Shown one piece after another: positions 44,723-54,539 of a stretch of DNA of 64,000 nt. The stretch covers positions 4,750,001 through 4,814,000 of the forward strand of contig NZ_CP029425.2 of the NCBI RefSeq assembly GCF_002278135.3. The letters run 5' to 3'. Position numbers and translations under genes: made by a program. The notes beneath the pieces are model-generated. The model had not been told where the DNA came from, made no database searches, and saw only the letters and a list, made by a program, of their open reading frames with translations. Numbering within the stretch: position 1 is the stretch's first letter; every line of letters starts with the position of its first letter. Origin of the DNA: Bradyrhizobium ottawaense. GTDB lineage: Bacteria; Pseudomonadota; Alphaproteobacteria; Rhizobiales; Xanthobacteraceae.

Positions 44723-45816
44723 GCATGCTCACCAACACACTCGGACGCTATTTCGCCGGCCGCTTCGTGGTCGCGGCGCTCGGCGTGTTCGCGGGCATTT
44801 TCCTGCTGCTGGTGCTGGTCGACTACATCGAGATGGTGCGCAAGACCTCGGGGCTGGCGTCCGCCTCGGCGCTCATGGTGGCCGAGACCTCGCTGTTCAG
44901 GGTGCCGCAACTGCTGGAGAAGCTGACGCCGTTCTGCATGCTGATCGGCGCCATGACCTGTTATCTCGCCCTCTCCCGCCGGCTCGAGCTCGTGGTTGCG
45001 CGCGCCGCCGGCATCTCCGCATGGCAGTTCATTTCACCGGCGCTCGGCAGCGCGCTCCTGATCGGGGTGATCGCAACCGTCGCCTACAATCCGATGTCGG
45101 CGAATCTGCGTGAGCTCTCCAAGCGCATGGAAGCCGAGTTGTTCGGCTCGGCGCCCGGCGGCGGCATCCAGGACGCTTCCGGCTTCTGGCTCAATCAGGT
45201 GACCAGCGACGGCCAGACCATCATCAACGCCGCGCGCAGCGAGCAGCAGGGCGTTCGACTCACCGGCCTGACGCTGTTCCGCTTTGACACAGACAGTCAC
45301 TTCAAGGAGCGGATCGAGGCGCGCGAGGCGACACTGGAGTCCGGCCACTGGCTGTTCAAATCCGTTCGCCGCTTCTCGCTGGACTCCCCGCCGATCGACC
45401 AGGCCACCATGGAGATTCCAACGACGCTCACCGAGGCGCAGGTCCGCAACAGCTTTTCCACCCCCGAGACTGTGTCCTTTTGGCAACTACCGAGCTACAT
45501 CCGCTCATCCGAGAGCTCAGGCTTCGCGACAGCCGGATACCGACTCCAGTATCAGAAGCTTCTGGCACAGCCGTTTTTGCTTGCGGCCATGGTGATGCTC
45601 GCGGCCTCCGTGTCGTTGCGCTTCTTCCGGATGGGCGGCGTGCAGAAGATGGTTTTGAGTGGCGTGGGCGCAGGCTTTCTGCTCTACGTTCTGTCGAAAG
45701 TGACTGAAGACTTGAGCAAGGCTGAGTTGATGCATCCGATCGCTGCGGCGTGGTTGCCCGTGGTGGTGGGCGGCCTCACCGGCTTTTTGGCCTTGTTGTA
45801 CCAGGAGGACGGTTAG
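44719..45816 (+). CDS. lptG: LPS export permease LptG
   Basis: It has 365 residues and pairs with LptF. The start MSMLTNTLGRYFAGRFVVAALG and the stretch LLEKLTPFCMLIGAMTCYLALSRRLELVVARAAG are the usual first-helix and cytoplasmic-loop signatures. The ATG at 44719 lies inside the lptF stop. Its own TAG at 45814-45816 overlaps the GTG start of lptD, so the three genes are translationally coupled. Confidence 0.95.
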   Translation: MSMLTNTLGRYFAGRFVVAALGVFAGIFLLLVLVDYIEMVRKTSGLASASALMVAETSLFRVPQLLEKLTPFCMLIGAMTCYLALSRRLELVVARAAGISAWQFISPALGSALLIGVIATVAYNPMSANLRELSKRMEAELFGSAPGGGIQDASGFWLNQVTSDGQTIINAARSEQQGVRLTGLTLFRFDTDSHFKERIEAREATLESGHWLFKSVRRFSLDSPPIDQATMEIPTTLTEAQVRNSFSTPETVSFWQLPSYIRSSESSGFATAGYRLQYQKLLAQPFLLAAMVMLAASVSLRFFRMGGVQKMVLSGVGAGFLLYVLSKVTEDLSKAELMHPIAAAWLPVVVGGLTGFLALLYQEDG

Positions 45817-48305
45817 TGACTGCCGTCCATCGAGGACCCGTGTCTCGTTTGACGCGCCGCATCGTGATGCGCGCGAACGGGTTCGGCTTGTCTCTTCGCA
45901 GGCTCATGATGGCTGTGGCTGCCGTGGCATCGCTCGGCGCGCTGATCGACGTTGCTGCCGTGGCCCCCGCCTCGGCCCAGAGCTTCACCTATAATCCGCT
46001 GCCGCCGCGTCCGAAGCCGCCGAAGGCCGCCAACGACAACCAGATGCTGGTTCAGGCGACCGAGGTCGACTACGACTACAACAATTCACGCGTCTCCGCG
46101 GTCGGTAACGTTCAGCTGTTCTACAACGGCACCAGCGTCGAGGCCGACAAGGTCATCTACGACCAGAAGACCAAGCGGCTGCATGCCGAAGGCAACATCC
46201 GCATGACGGATGCCGACGGCAAGATCACCTATGCCGAGATCATGGATCTCTCCGACGATTACCGCGACGGTTTCGTCGATTCGCTGCGTGTGGACACGGC
46301 CGACCAGACCCGCATGGCCGCGAGCCGCGCCGACCGCTCCAGCGGCAACTACACAGTGTTCGAGAACGGCGTCTACACGGCCTGCGCGCCGTGTAAGGAC
46401 GATCCGAAGAAGCCGCCGCTGTGGCAGGTCAAGGGTGCGCGCATCATCCATGACCAGCAGGAGAAGATGCTGTATTTCGAGACGGCGCAGATCGAATTCT
46501 TCGGTGTGCCGCTCGCTTACATGCCCTATTTCTCGACGCCCGACCCGACCGTGAAGCGCAAGAGCGGCTTCCTGATGCCGGGCTATGTTTCCGGCACGAC
46601 GAACACGGGCTATGGCGTCGAGGTTCCCTATTATTGGGCGATCGCGCCCGACATGGACGCGACCATCAACCCCCGCTTCTTGTCGCGGCAAGGCGTGCTG
46701 CTGCAGGGAGAATTCCGGCAGCGCCTGATCGACGGCGCCTACCAGATCCGCGCCTATGGCATCGACCAGCTCGATCCCGGCGCGTTCTCCGGGCAGCCGG
46801 GCGACAAGCAGTTCCGCGGCGCCGTCGACACCAAGGGTCAGTTCGCGCTGAACGACAAATGGGTCTGGGGTTGGGACGGCGTCCTGATGTCCGACTACTA
46901 TTTCTTCTCGGACTACCGGCTCTACCAGTACCGCGATCCGCTCGGCTCGTTCCTGCTGCTGCCGACGGAGGCGCTGTCGCAGCTCTATCTGACCGGCGTC
47001 GGCAACCGCAGCTTCTTCGACGCGCGCACGATGTACTGGCTGAGCTATTCGGGTAACCAGAGCCAGGTGCCGATCGTCTATCCGGTGATCGACTACGCCA
47101 ACGTGCTCAACTATCCGGTGTTCGGCGGCGAGTTCAGCTACAAGACCAATTTCGTGAACCTGTCGCGTGACCAGGCGGTGTTCGATCCGATCACCACGAT
47201 CGCGAACACCAACAGCCTGTGCACGACGGCGTCGGCCGATCCGCTCGCCCGCACGCCGTCGCAGTGCCTGCTGCGCGGCTTCCCCGGCACCTACACCCGC
47301 CTCACGGCCGAGGCGCAGTGGCGCAAATCCTTCACCGATCCGCTCGGCCAGATCTGGACGCCGTTCGCCAGCCTGCGCGCCGACGCGATCAACTCCTCGG
47401 TCTCCAACCAGCCGGGCGTGTCGAACTATCTTCCCGTCGGCGACACCCAGGCGTTCCGCCTGATGCCGACCGTGGGCCTGGAATACCGCTACCCCTTCAT
47501 CAACGTTCAGCCCTGGGGCTCGACCACCGTCGAGCCGATCGCGCAGATCATCATCCGGCCGAACGAGACCTATGCCGGCAAGCTCCCGAACGAGGACGCC
47601 CAGAGCATGGTGTTCGACGCCTCGAACCTGTTCAGCGTCGACAAGTTCTCCGGCTACGACCGCGTCGAGGGTGGCGGCCGCGCCAATGTCGGCGTGCAGT
47701 CCACCACGCAGTTCGACAAGGGCGGCGCCGTCAAGGCCCTGTTCGGCCAGTCCTACCAGCTGTTCGGCATGAACTCCTTCGCGGTCCAGGACCCCATCAA
47801 TACCGGCCTCAATTCCGGCCTGGACAAGCCGCGTTCCGATTACGTCGCGAGCGCCAGCTACTCGCCCAACAGCACCTACACGTTCAGCGTTCGCTCCCGC
47901 ATGGACGAGCAGACCTGGAACGTGCAGCGCTTCGAGGCGGAAGGCCGCGCCAACTTCAATCGCTGGGCGGTCAGCGTGCTGTACGGCAATTACGCGGCGC
48001 AGCCGGAGCTCGGCTATCTGACCCGCCGCGAGGGCATCCTGACCTCGGGCTCCATAAAGCTCGCGACCAACTGGGTGGTGTCGGGCTCGGCGCGGTGGGA
48101 CCTCGAGGCCAACAAGATCAACCAGTATGTGCTCGGTGCCGGCTATGTCGACGATTGCTTCGTGCTGGCGGCGAACTACGTAACTTCGTATAGCTACTCG
48201 GCGGGCACCGCGCCGCCCGTCCTGAGCCATGCGTTCATGTTCCAGATCGGCCTGCGCACGCTGGCGACCTCGTCGACGACCAGCAGTTCCGCCGGCCTCC
48301 AGTGA
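45816..48305 (+). CDS. lptD: LPS assembly outer-membrane protein LptD
   Basis: LptD inserts lipopolysaccharide in the outer leaflet. The GTG at 45816 gives 829 residues; the AGGAGG just before it supports this start. A signal peptide ends near ASAQ (about 52), then an OstA-like domain (DNQMLVQATEVDYDYNNSRVSAVGNVQL), and a beta-barrel from about 215 to an aromatic end. Cys pairs occur in YTACAPCKDD and NSLCTTAS ... SQCLLRG, possible structural disulfides. It is normal in length for alphaproteobacteria. Confidence 0.95.
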   Translation: MTAVHRGPVSRLTRRIVMRANGFGLSLRRLMMAVAAVASLGALIDVAAVAPASAQSFTYNPLPPRPKPPKAANDNQMLVQATEVDYDYNNSRVSAVGNVQLFYNGTSVEADKVIYDQKTKRLHAEGNIRMTDADGKITYAEIMDLSDDYRDGFVDSLRVDTADQTRMAASRADRSSGNYTVFENGVYTACAPCKDDPKKPPLWQVKGARIIHDQQEKMLYFETAQIEFFGVPLAYMPYFSTPDPTVKRKSGFLMPGYVSGTTNTGYGVEVPYYWAIAPDMDATINPRFLSRQGVLLQGEFRQRLIDGAYQIRAYGIDQLDPGAFSGQPGDKQFRGAVDTKGQFALNDKWVWGWDGVLMSDYYFFSDYRLYQYRDPLGSFLLLPTEALSQLYLTGVGNRSFFDARTMYWLSYSGNQSQVPIVYPVIDYANVLNYPVFGGEFSYKTNFVNLSRDQAVFDPITTIANTNSLCTTASADPLARTPSQCLLRGFPGTYTRLTAEAQWRKSFTDPLGQIWTPFASLRADAINSSVSNQPGVSNYLPVGDTQAFRLMPTVGLEYRYPFINVQPWGSTTVEPIAQIIIRPNETYAGKLPNEDAQSMVFDASNLFSVDKFSGYDRVEGGGRANVGVQSTTQFDKGGAVKALFGQSYQLFGMNSFAVQDPINTGLNSGLDKPRSDYVASASYSPNSTYTFSVRSRMDEQTWNVQRFEAEGRANFNRWAVSVLYGNYAAQPELGYLTRREGILTSGSIKLATNWVVSGSARWDLEANKINQYVLGAGYVDDCFVLAANYVTSYSYSAGTAPPVLSHAFMFQIGLRTLATSSTTSSSAGLQ

Positions 48306-48359
48306 ACGGTTTGAAGTGCCGGCCGCGCTTGCCCCCATCACAGGCTCGACGCGGCTGAC

Positions 48360-49310
48360 ATGCGAGCGACAATCATGACGACCCCATTGCCCGTCTTCCG
48401 CCTTCTCCTCGCCATCGCTGCCGGACTGGTCCTGACCGGACTGCCCTCGCCGTCGCGCGCGCAGAACATCGTCGTCATGGTCAATGGCGACCCGATCACC
48501 GATTTCGACATCGAGCAGCGCTCCAAGCTCGACCAGCTGACGACGCAGAAGACCCCGAGCCGGCAGGAGGTCATCAACGAGCTGATCGACGACAAGGTGA
48601 AGATGAAGGAGGGCAAGAAGTTCGGGGTCGATCCCGGCGTCTCCGACATCAACCAGTCCTACGAAGGCATGGCGCAGCGCATGCGCATCACGCCGGACCA
48701 GCTCACCAAGTCGCTCGAATCCAAAGGCGTGCGCCCCGAGACGCTGAAGGGCCGCATGAAGGCCGAGATGGTCTGGACCAGCCTCGTGCGCGGCCGCTTC
48801 AAGGAGAAGCTGCTCGTCGGCGAGCGCGACGTCGCGCAGGCCGTGCAGGCCCAGACCGGCGACAAGCTCCAGATCGAGGGCACCGAATACAAGATGCAGC
48901 CGATCGTGCTGATCGTGCCGCGCGGCTCGTCCGCCGCGTTCCTGGAAACACGGAAGAAGGAAGCCGAGAGCTATCGCGCGCGCGTCGGAAGCTGCGAGGA
49001 AGCCAACTCGCTGTTCCGCTCGACGCCGAACGCCACCATCCGCGACAGCGTCACCAAGACCACCGCGGAGCTGCCCGAGGCGCTGCGCAAGGTGCTCGAC
49101 GACACCCCGATCGGCCATTTGACCGCGCCCGAGATGACCAAGAACGGCATCGAGATGGTGGTGCTGTGCTCGCGCAAGCCGACCATGATCGACACGCCGA
49201 AGAAGCGCGAGGTCCGCGAGAAGATGTATCAGGAGAAGTACGAGAAGACCCAGAAGGCCTATCTCGACGAGCTCCGCAAGGCGGCGATGATCGAATATCG
49301 CAACCGCTGA
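48360..49310 (+). CDS. SurA-like periplasmic chaperone
   Basis: This 316-residue protein has a signal peptide (FRLLLAIAAGLVLTGL, cleaved near SRAQ) and the SurA N-terminal chaperone fold: IVVMVNGDPITDFDIEQRSKLDQL. A clear parvulin PPIase domain is not visible, so it may act only as a chaperone. Its position between lptD and pdxA matches surA. Its TGA overlaps the pdxA start as TGATG. Confidence 0.85.
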   Translation: MRATIMTTPLPVFRLLLAIAAGLVLTGLPSPSRAQNIVVMVNGDPITDFDIEQRSKLDQLTTQKTPSRQEVINELIDDKVKMKEGKKFGVDPGVSDINQSYEGMAQRMRITPDQLTKSLESKGVRPETLKGRMKAEMVWTSLVRGRFKEKLLVGERDVAQAVQAQTGDKLQIEGTEYKMQPIVLIVPRGSSAAFLETRKKEAESYRARVGSCEEANSLFRSTPNATIRDSVTKTTAELPEALRKVLDDTPIGHLTAPEMTKNGIEMVVLCSRKPTMIDTPKKREVREKMYQEKYEKTQKAYLDELRKAAMIEYRNR

Positions 49311-50347
49311 TGGCCAATCGCGCAGCCAAACCGCATACCCTTCCCCTTGCCCTGACCCTGGGAGAGCCCGCCGGCATCGGCCCCGACATCACGATCGCAG
49401 CCTGGCTCCGGCGCCGTGAACTGAACCTGCCCGCCTTCTATCTGCTCGGCGACGAGGCGCTGATCGCCCGGCGCGCCAAGGCGCTCGCCGCCGCGCTCGG
49501 TGCCGATGTCAGGACCGCGGCGGTGAGCCCGGACGAGGCCGCTTCCGCCTTCATTGACGCCCTCCCGGTGGTCGCTACCGGCGAGCGCGCGACCGCCGAG
49601 CCCGGCACGCCCGACGCATCGAGCGCGCCGGCCGCGCTCGCCTCGATCCGGCAGGCGGTCACCGATGTCCGCGAGGGCCGCGCCGGCGCCGTCGTCACCA
49701 ACCCGATCGCCAAGAGCGTGCTCTACCGCTCAGGCTTCCGTCATCCCGGCCACACCGAATTCCTCGCCGAGCTCGCTGCGGAAGGCGGCCGCGTGCCGCA
49801 GCCGGTGATGATGCTGTGGTCGCCGCGGCTTGCGGTGGTGCCCGTGACCATCCACGTCTCGATCCGCGATGCGCTGGCAGAGCTCACCAGCGAGCTGATC
49901 GTCTCGACTGTTCGCATCGTCGCAGCCGAGCTGAAATCGCGCTTTGGCATCGCGCAGCCGCGCATCGCGGTCTCCGGCCTCAACCCGCATGCCGGCGAGG
50001 ACGGCTCGCTCGGTCACGAGGAGCAGACGATCATCGCCCCCGCACTCAAGACGCTGCGTGGCGACGGCATCGAGGCCAGGGGCCCGCTGCCCGCCGACAC
50101 CATGTTCCACGAGGCCGCGCGCAGCACCTATGACTGCGCCATCTGCATGTATCACGACCAGGCGCTGATCCCGATCAAGACCGTCGCCTTCGACGACGCC
50201 GTCAACGTCACGCTCGGCCTGCCTTTCATCCGCACCTCGCCTGATCACGGCACCGCCTTCGACATCGCCGGCACCGGCAAGGCCAATCCGGCCAGCCTGA
50301 TCGCGGCGCTTCAGCTGGCCAGCCGCATGGCGGCTTCGCAAAGCTGA
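49310..50347 (+). CDS. pdxA: 4-hydroxythreonine-4-phosphate dehydrogenase
   Basis: PdxA oxidises 4-phosphohydroxy-L-threonine in pyridoxal phosphate synthesis. It has 345 residues. [18 protein letters not shown] near the start is the family opening. Metal ligands are His in [17 protein letters not shown] and in [13 protein letters not shown], and the substrate loop is [14 protein letters not shown]. The ATG at 49310 overlaps the surA stop and its own stop overlaps rsmA (TGATG). Confidence 0.96.
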   Translation: MANRAAKPHTLPLALTLGEPAGIGPDITIAAWLRRRELNLPAFYLLGDEALIARRAKALAAALGADVRTAAVSPDEAASAFIDALPVVATGERATAEPGTPDASSAPAALASIRQAVTDVREGRAGAVVTNPIAKSVLYRSGFRHPGHTEFLAELAAEGGRVPQPVMMLWSPRLAVVPVTIHVSIRDALAELTSELIVSTVRIVAAELKSRFGIAQPRIAVSGLNPHAGEDGSLGHEEQTIIAPALKTLRGDGIEARGPLPADTMFHEAARSTYDCAICMYHDQALIPIKTVAFDDAVNVTLGLPFIRTSPDHGTAFDIAGTGKANPASLIAALQLASRMAASQS

Positions 50348-51207
50348 TGAGCGCGATCGACGACCTCCCGCCGCTCCGCGAGGTCATTCGCCAGCACGCG
50401 CTGTCGGCGCGCAAATCGCTCGGCCAGAATTTCCTGCTCGACCTCAATCTCACCGCCCGCATCGCGCGCGCGGCAGTGCCACTCGAAGATTCCACCATCG
50501 TCGAGATCGGCCCGGGCCCGGGCGGGCTGACACGCGCGCTGCTCGCGCTCGGCGCGAGGCGCGTCATCGCCATCGAGCATGACGAGCGGGCGATCCCGGC
50601 CTTGCAGGATATTTCCGCGCGCTACCCTGACAGGCTCGAGATCGTGCATGGCGATGCCATGACCTTCGATCCCCGCCCGCTGCTCAATGGCGAACGCGCG
50701 AAGATCGTCGCCAACCTGCCCTACAACATCGCGACCCAGCTCTTGATCGGCTGGCTCACCACCGAGCCCTGGCCGCCCTGGTACGACATGATGGTGTTGA
50801 TGTTCCAGCGCGAGGTCGGCGAGCGCATCGTCGCGCGCGAGGACGAGGAGGCCTATGGCCGGCTCGGCGTGCTCGCCAATTGGCGTTGCGAGACCAAGAT
50901 CCTGTTCGACATTGCGCCGTCCGCCTTCGTGCCGCCGCCCAAGGTCACCTCCTCCGTCGTGCGCCTCACGCCGCGCGCCGAGCCGCTTGCCTGCGATCGC
51001 AAGCTGCTCGAGCAGGTCGCCGCGGCCGCCTTCGGTCAGCGCCGGAAAATGTTGCGGCAGAGTCTGAAGTCGCTCGGCGTCGACCCCGCGCGGCTCGCTG
51101 CGGCCGCCGGCGTCGATGCGACGCGGCGCGCCGAGACCATTCCGATCTCGGGCTTTGTTGCCATGGCCTGTGAATTGGCCAATATACGAACCGAAACAGA
51201 GCGATAA
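50347..51207 (+). CDS. rsmA: 16S rRNA dimethyladenosine transferase (KsgA/RsmA)
   Basis: The enzyme dimethylates two adenosines near the 3' end of 16S rRNA. It has 286 residues. SAM-binding motif [20 protein letters not shown], the catalytic [11 protein letters not shown] (N-L-P-Y) and SSVVRLTPR are typical. Its ATG overlaps the pdxA stop. It is the last of the lptF-to-rsmA run. The gene is followed by a new start and ribosome site for the dehydrogenase 16 bases later. Confidence 0.97.
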   Translation: MSAIDDLPPLREVIRQHALSARKSLGQNFLLDLNLTARIARAAVPLEDSTIVEIGPGPGGLTRALLALGARRVIAIEHDERAIPALQDISARYPDRLEIVHGDAMTFDPRPLLNGERAKIVANLPYNIATQLLIGWLTTEPWPPWYDMMVLMFQREVGERIVAREDEEAYGRLGVLANWRCETKILFDIAPSAFVPPPKVTSSVVRLTPRAEPLACDRKLLEQVAAAAFGQRRKMLRQSLKSLGVDPARLAAAAGVDATRRAETIPISGFVAMACELANIRTETER

Positions 51208-51223
51208 TTTCGGAGGAAGAAAT

Positions 51224-52282
51224 ATGGCGTTGATGCGTCGGCAGTCCCTGGTCAAGTTTGATGCGCCGCTGTGCGAGACCATCGTCGACACGCCGAAGCC
51301 GAAAGGCGCCGAGGTGCTGGTGCGCATCGAGCGCTGCGGCCTCTGCCATTCCGACCTGCACATCCAGGACGGCTATGCCGATCTCGGCGGCGGCAAGAAG
51401 CTCGACACCACGCGCGGCATGACGCTGCCCTTCACGCTCGGCCACGAGATTGCCGGCGTCGTCGACGAAGTCGGCCCCGACGTCGCCGCCGGCCTCGTCG
51501 GCGCGAAGAAGGCCGTGTTCCCCTGGATCGGCTGCGGCCAGTGCCGCGACTGCGCCAATGGCGACGAGAATCTCTGCGTGAAGCAGCGCTTCCTCGGCGT
51601 CTCCATCGACGGCGGCTTCGCCACCCACGTGCTGGTGCCCGACGCGAAATATCTGCTCGACTACGATCCCCTGCCCGTCAACCAGGCCGCGACCTTGATG
51701 TGCTCCGGCGTCACCGCCTATGGCGCGCTCAAGCGCCTGGTTGACCGACCGCGCCAGCGCAATCTGCTGCTGATCGGTCTCGGCGGCGTCGGCATGATGG
51801 GCCTGTCGTTCGCGCAGGCGATGTTCAAGCAGCCGATCACGGTCGCCGACCTGTCGCCGGCCGCGCGCGACACCGCGCTGAAGAACGGCGCAGCCAACGC
51901 CTACGATCCGTCCGAGCCCGACGTGATCAAGCGCATCCTGAAGGAGACCGAAGGCGGCTTCGACGAGATCGTCGATTTCGCCGGCAACGAGAAGTCGATG
52001 GCCTTTGCGGTCGCGGTCGCCGCGCGCGGCGGCAAGATCGTGGTCTCCGGCCTGATGGGCGGCCAGTTCACATTGCCGATGGTGCAATGGGTCTACAAAC
52101 GCATGACCATCGAGGGTTTCATGGTCGGAACGCTCAAGGAGGCCCAGGAGCTGATGGCGCTGGCGCGCGCCGGCAAGATCAAGCCGACGCCGATGCGCGA
52201 GGAGCCGATGGGCGACGTCCAGAAATGGATCGACGAGCTTCGTGCCGGCAAGGTCGTCGGCCGCATCGTGCTGAAGAACTGA
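51224..52282 (+). CDS. Zinc-dependent alcohol dehydrogenase
   Basis: This 352-residue medium-chain dehydrogenase has the catalytic-zinc Cys in CGLCHSDLH near 37-45, GHEIAG near 72, the structural-zinc Cys set CGQCRDC...NLC near 104-120, and the Rossmann GLGGVGMMGLS near 184. GGAGG lies seven bases before the ATG. It begins the accessory block after rsmA. The alcohol or aldehyde it acts on is not clear. A strong hairpin follows. Confidence 0.92.
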   Translation: MALMRRQSLVKFDAPLCETIVDTPKPKGAEVLVRIERCGLCHSDLHIQDGYADLGGGKKLDTTRGMTLPFTLGHEIAGVVDEVGPDVAAGLVGAKKAVFPWIGCGQCRDCANGDENLCVKQRFLGVSIDGGFATHVLVPDAKYLLDYDPLPVNQAATLMCSGVTAYGALKRLVDRPRQRNLLLIGLGGVGMMGLSFAQAMFKQPITVADLSPAARDTALKNGAANAYDPSEPDVIKRILKETEGGFDEIVDFAGNEKSMAFAVAVAARGGKIVVSGLMGGQFTLPMVQWVYKRMTIEGFMVGTLKEAQELMALARAGKIKPTPMREEPMGDVQKWIDELRAGKVVGRIVLKN

Positions 52283-52292
52283 GCCGCGCGCA

Positions 52293-52318
52293 GCGGGCCC
52301 GACGCAAGTTGGGCCCGC
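52293..52318. terminator. Hairpin after the alcohol dehydrogenase gene
   Basis: GCGGGCCC at 52293-52300 pairs perfectly with GGGCCCGC at 52311-52318 around a 10-base loop, 10 bases after the stop. There is no T tract, so termination is uncertain. Confidence 0.5.
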
Positions 52319-52356
52319 GTGACGGAACGCCTGCTGCCCCGCCGCGTTGGCAGCCC

Positions 52357-52593
52357 ATGTCCATTCGTTGCACCGTCGAAAGCGCATTCTTCATCGCCTG
52401 GAGCTGCCTGGAGCAGAGCGGCGAGCTCGGCCCGCCGGACGAGAGCGCCAACGTCATTCTCGACGCCATCGAAGGTCAGCTCAAAACCGGCGAACGCCGG
52501 CAGCTGATGCTCGCCAACAAGGCGATCGACGCCTATCGCGCGCACGCGGCGCTGCACCGATCCTCGTGGAATCGCGAAGCACGCTTCGGGTGA
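52357..52593 (+). CDS. Small hypothetical protein, 78 residues
   Basis: This cytoplasmic protein has no signal. The start SIRCTVESAFFIAWSCLEQSGEL is followed by PPDESANVILDAIEGQLKTG, then RRQLMLANKAIDAYRAH. Its helical layout resembles small rhizobial proteins. Together with the 77-residue gene at 54660 it accompanies the Crp/Fnr genes. No clear ribosome site is visible. Function unknown. Confidence 0.7.
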   Translation: MSIRCTVESAFFIAWSCLEQSGELGPPDESANVILDAIEGQLKTGERRQLMLANKAIDAYRAHAALHRSSWNREARFG

Positions 52594-52930
52594 TGGTCGT
52601 CGCCGCCCCTCGGGCCGCCGGCCCAGCGGCGTTTTGGCGGATTGAGGCCGGCGGTCCTCGGGCAAAGCGCACGGAATGCGGCACTCGGCGCCACATGCTA
52701 CGCCAATCCGCAAGCCCGCTATGTTCACTCCTGAACAGACCTCGCCAGATCAGCGCTGCGCTAAGAACGCGCATGCAGACTCGCCCCTACCAACTTCCGG
52801 GAGTCCAAGCCCGCGCGCTAGCATCTCAACTATGCACGGCCGCTTGTGTGCACTTTGGAACCGTCGGTTCCGCTGCGGAAACGTAGGGTTCTGGCTGGCG
52901 CCGATTCCCGGCCAGCCCAGAGAAGAAACT
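52594..52930. promoter_or_regulatory. Long leader of the first Crp/Fnr gene with a 15-bp palindrome
   Basis: GGAACCGTCGGTTCC at 52857-52871 is a perfect palindrome 59 bases before the gene at 52931. The rest of the 337-base gap has no convincing frame. The palindrome may be an operator. Confidence 0.55.
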
Positions 52931-53650
52931 GTGACCGGTCGGCCCCCGAACGATCTGCTCCGGCAGCTCACCCACCAGGATTTCGAACTGCTCGCGCCTC
53001 ACCTCCAGCCGGTCGAACTCGCGGCGAGCCACGTCCTGCATCACGCCGGCGACGACGTGGCGGCGGTACACTTTCCCTGCGGTTCCGCACTGGTATCGTT
53101 CGCCGTGCCGGTCGAGGACGATCGCGAGGTCGAAAGCCTGCTGGTGGGCCGTGAGGGTGCGGTGGGCCTTGCCGCAGGCCGCAACCCTTCGCTCGCATAT
53201 TCGCGCATTGTCGTGAAGCTGGGCGGCACCCTCGTCCGGCTGCCACTGCGCGCACTCGAGCAGGCACAGCAGCGGTCGGCCACGCTTCAGGAGGTCTTTT
53301 TGCGCTACGCCGACTGCCAATTCGCGCAGCTGCTGCAGACGGCGGCCTGCAACGCCGCTCATTCGATCGAGCAGCGCGCCGCCAAATGGATCATCTCCGC
53401 GAAAGAGAGTATCGGCGGGGCCGAGATCCCCCTCACCCACGAGCAACTCGCCGGCATGCTCGGCGTCTCCCGCAGCTATGCCAGCCGCGTCATCCAGATG
53501 TTCAAGGCAAGGCGCATCCTCGCGACCCGCCGCGGCGCCATCCTGATCCTCGACGGGACAGCGCTCGAAGCCAGAGCCTGCAGCTGCAACGATTGGGTAA
53601 GGAAGCATTTTGATGAGGTGCTGGGCGGAGCAACACCTGCCGATGGCTAA
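52931..53650 (+). CDS. Crp/Fnr-family regulator 1
   Basis: The GTG at 52931, with AGAAGAAA before it, gives 239 residues. The N-terminal cyclic-nucleotide-like fold begins FELLAPHLQPVELAASHVLHHAGD. The C-terminal HTH is EIPLTHEQLAGMLGVSRSYASRVIQMFKARRIL near 175-205. There is no N-terminal Fnr Cys cluster; late Cys residues (ARACSCNDW) follow the HTH. Ligand and targets are unknown. Another possible start lies far upstream and is rejected. Confidence 0.9.
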   Translation: MTGRPPNDLLRQLTHQDFELLAPHLQPVELAASHVLHHAGDDVAAVHFPCGSALVSFAVPVEDDREVESLLVGREGAVGLAAGRNPSLAYSRIVVKLGGTLVRLPLRALEQAQQRSATLQEVFLRYADCQFAQLLQTAACNAAHSIEQRAAKWIISAKESIGGAEIPLTHEQLAGMLGVSRSYASRVIQMFKARRILATRRGAILILDGTALEARACSCNDWVRKHFDEVLGGATPADG

Positions 53651-53753
53651 AGCGCGATACGATCAGGATGCATCGTCATCGCGCTTCAGGTTGTCGTTCG
53701 AGCTTGATCTTTTCGGAAAACCGCTGCGCACTTGTCCGGATCATGCTTTAGCG
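53645..53753. repeat. Dispersed palindromic repeat, copy 3 (reverse orientation)
   Basis: TAAAGCGCGATACGATCAGGATGCATCG leads into GATCTTTTCGGAAAACCGCTGCGCAC and CCGGATCATGCTTTAG, the inverse of the element at 24807-24909. It lies between two convergent Crp/Fnr genes. Confidence 0.85.
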
Positions 53754-53763
53754 CCGTTGCGGC

Positions 53764-54501
53764 TCACGTCTCCGGTGGCGACTGACGCTTCAGATGCAGA
53801 TAGGCCGGGCTGAAATCGCCGAGCCGCTGCAGCTCGCGCCATTTCAGGACGATGAGCTCCCCGTCGCGCAGATCCATCGCGCCGCCCCGTCTGAGGTCAG
53901 CGAGCGTCCGGTTCACCGTCGCGATCGCCATGCCCAGCGTCTCGCCGAGCTGCACCAGGCTGATCGGCAGGCGGAAGCGATTGCCGCGGATGAGCTGCGC
54001 GGCGCGGGCGCGGTAGAACAGCTCGCAGAACAGGTGCGCCATGCGCGCTTGCATCGGCCGGGCGCTGTTGTTGGTGATGGCCTCGCGGAAGATCGAGGCA
54101 TCGAGCAGCGTCTCGCGCCAGACCGAGAGCGCGAAAGTGGGCCGGCGCCGGAAGGCCGTGAACAATTCGCGATGCGGGATGAAGGCAACCGAGGCGTGCC
54201 CGAGCGCGGAGAGCCCATGGTCCATCTGGTCGATGAACAGGCCCTGGGAATCCGGCAGGTCCCCGGAGATATGGAACGCGAGATATTGCCGCCCCCCGCT
54301 GCCGAGCAGATGGTAACGCGCCACCATGCCGGAGACGACCAGCGCCGAATGTTCGGGCTCGTCACCCTGGCGGATGAAATCCTCGTTGGGCGCGACATCG
54401 CGCTGCGTAAAGGTGAGCGCGCGGATCTCGTCGAGATCCTCCCCGGTGAGCGCGGTGTGCTCGCTCAGGTTCCGGATCAGCACGTCGTGGGCTTTTTCCA
54501 T
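53764..54501 (-). CDS. Crp/Fnr-family regulator 2
   Basis: It has 245 residues. The effector-binding domain is about 15-130 (DEPEHSALVVSGMVARYHLLGSGGRQYLAFHISGDLPD), and the HTH is RLPISLVQLGETLGMAIATVNRTLADLRRGGAMDL. No Cys cluster marks an Fe-S Fnr. Nearest relatives by pattern are general stress-type Crp proteins of rhizobia. Divergent from the small gene at 54660; TATCAAATGATA at 54528-54539 lies upstream of its start and could be an operator. Confidence 0.92.
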   Translation of the reverse strand: MEKAHDVLIRNLSEHTALTGEDLDEIRALTFTQRDVAPNEDFIRQGDEPEHSALVVSGMVARYHLLGSGGRQYLAFHISGDLPDSQGLFIDQMDHGLSALGHASVAFIPHRELFTAFRRRPTFALSVWRETLLDASIFREAITNNSARPMQARMAHLFCELFYRARAAQLIRGNRFRLPISLVQLGETLGMAIATVNRTLADLRRGGAMDLRDGELIVLKWRELQRLGDFSPAYLHLKRQSPPET

Positions 54502-54527
54502 GAGACCACCAAAAATCGCGCCGGATC

Positions 54528-54539
54528 TATCAAATGATA
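54528..54539. promoter_or_regulatory. Possible operator upstream of Crp/Fnr regulator 2
   Basis: TATCA-AA-TGATA is a 12-bp palindrome 27 bases from the start at 54501 and about 120 bases from the divergent start at 54660. It is too short for certainty. Confidence 0.35.

Noticed and set aside
46086..49118. A 1010-codon open frame on the minus strand opposite lptD and surA
   Set aside because: It is the antisense of recognisable genes and has Arg/Val/Ala/His-rich non-protein composition, an effect of high GC.
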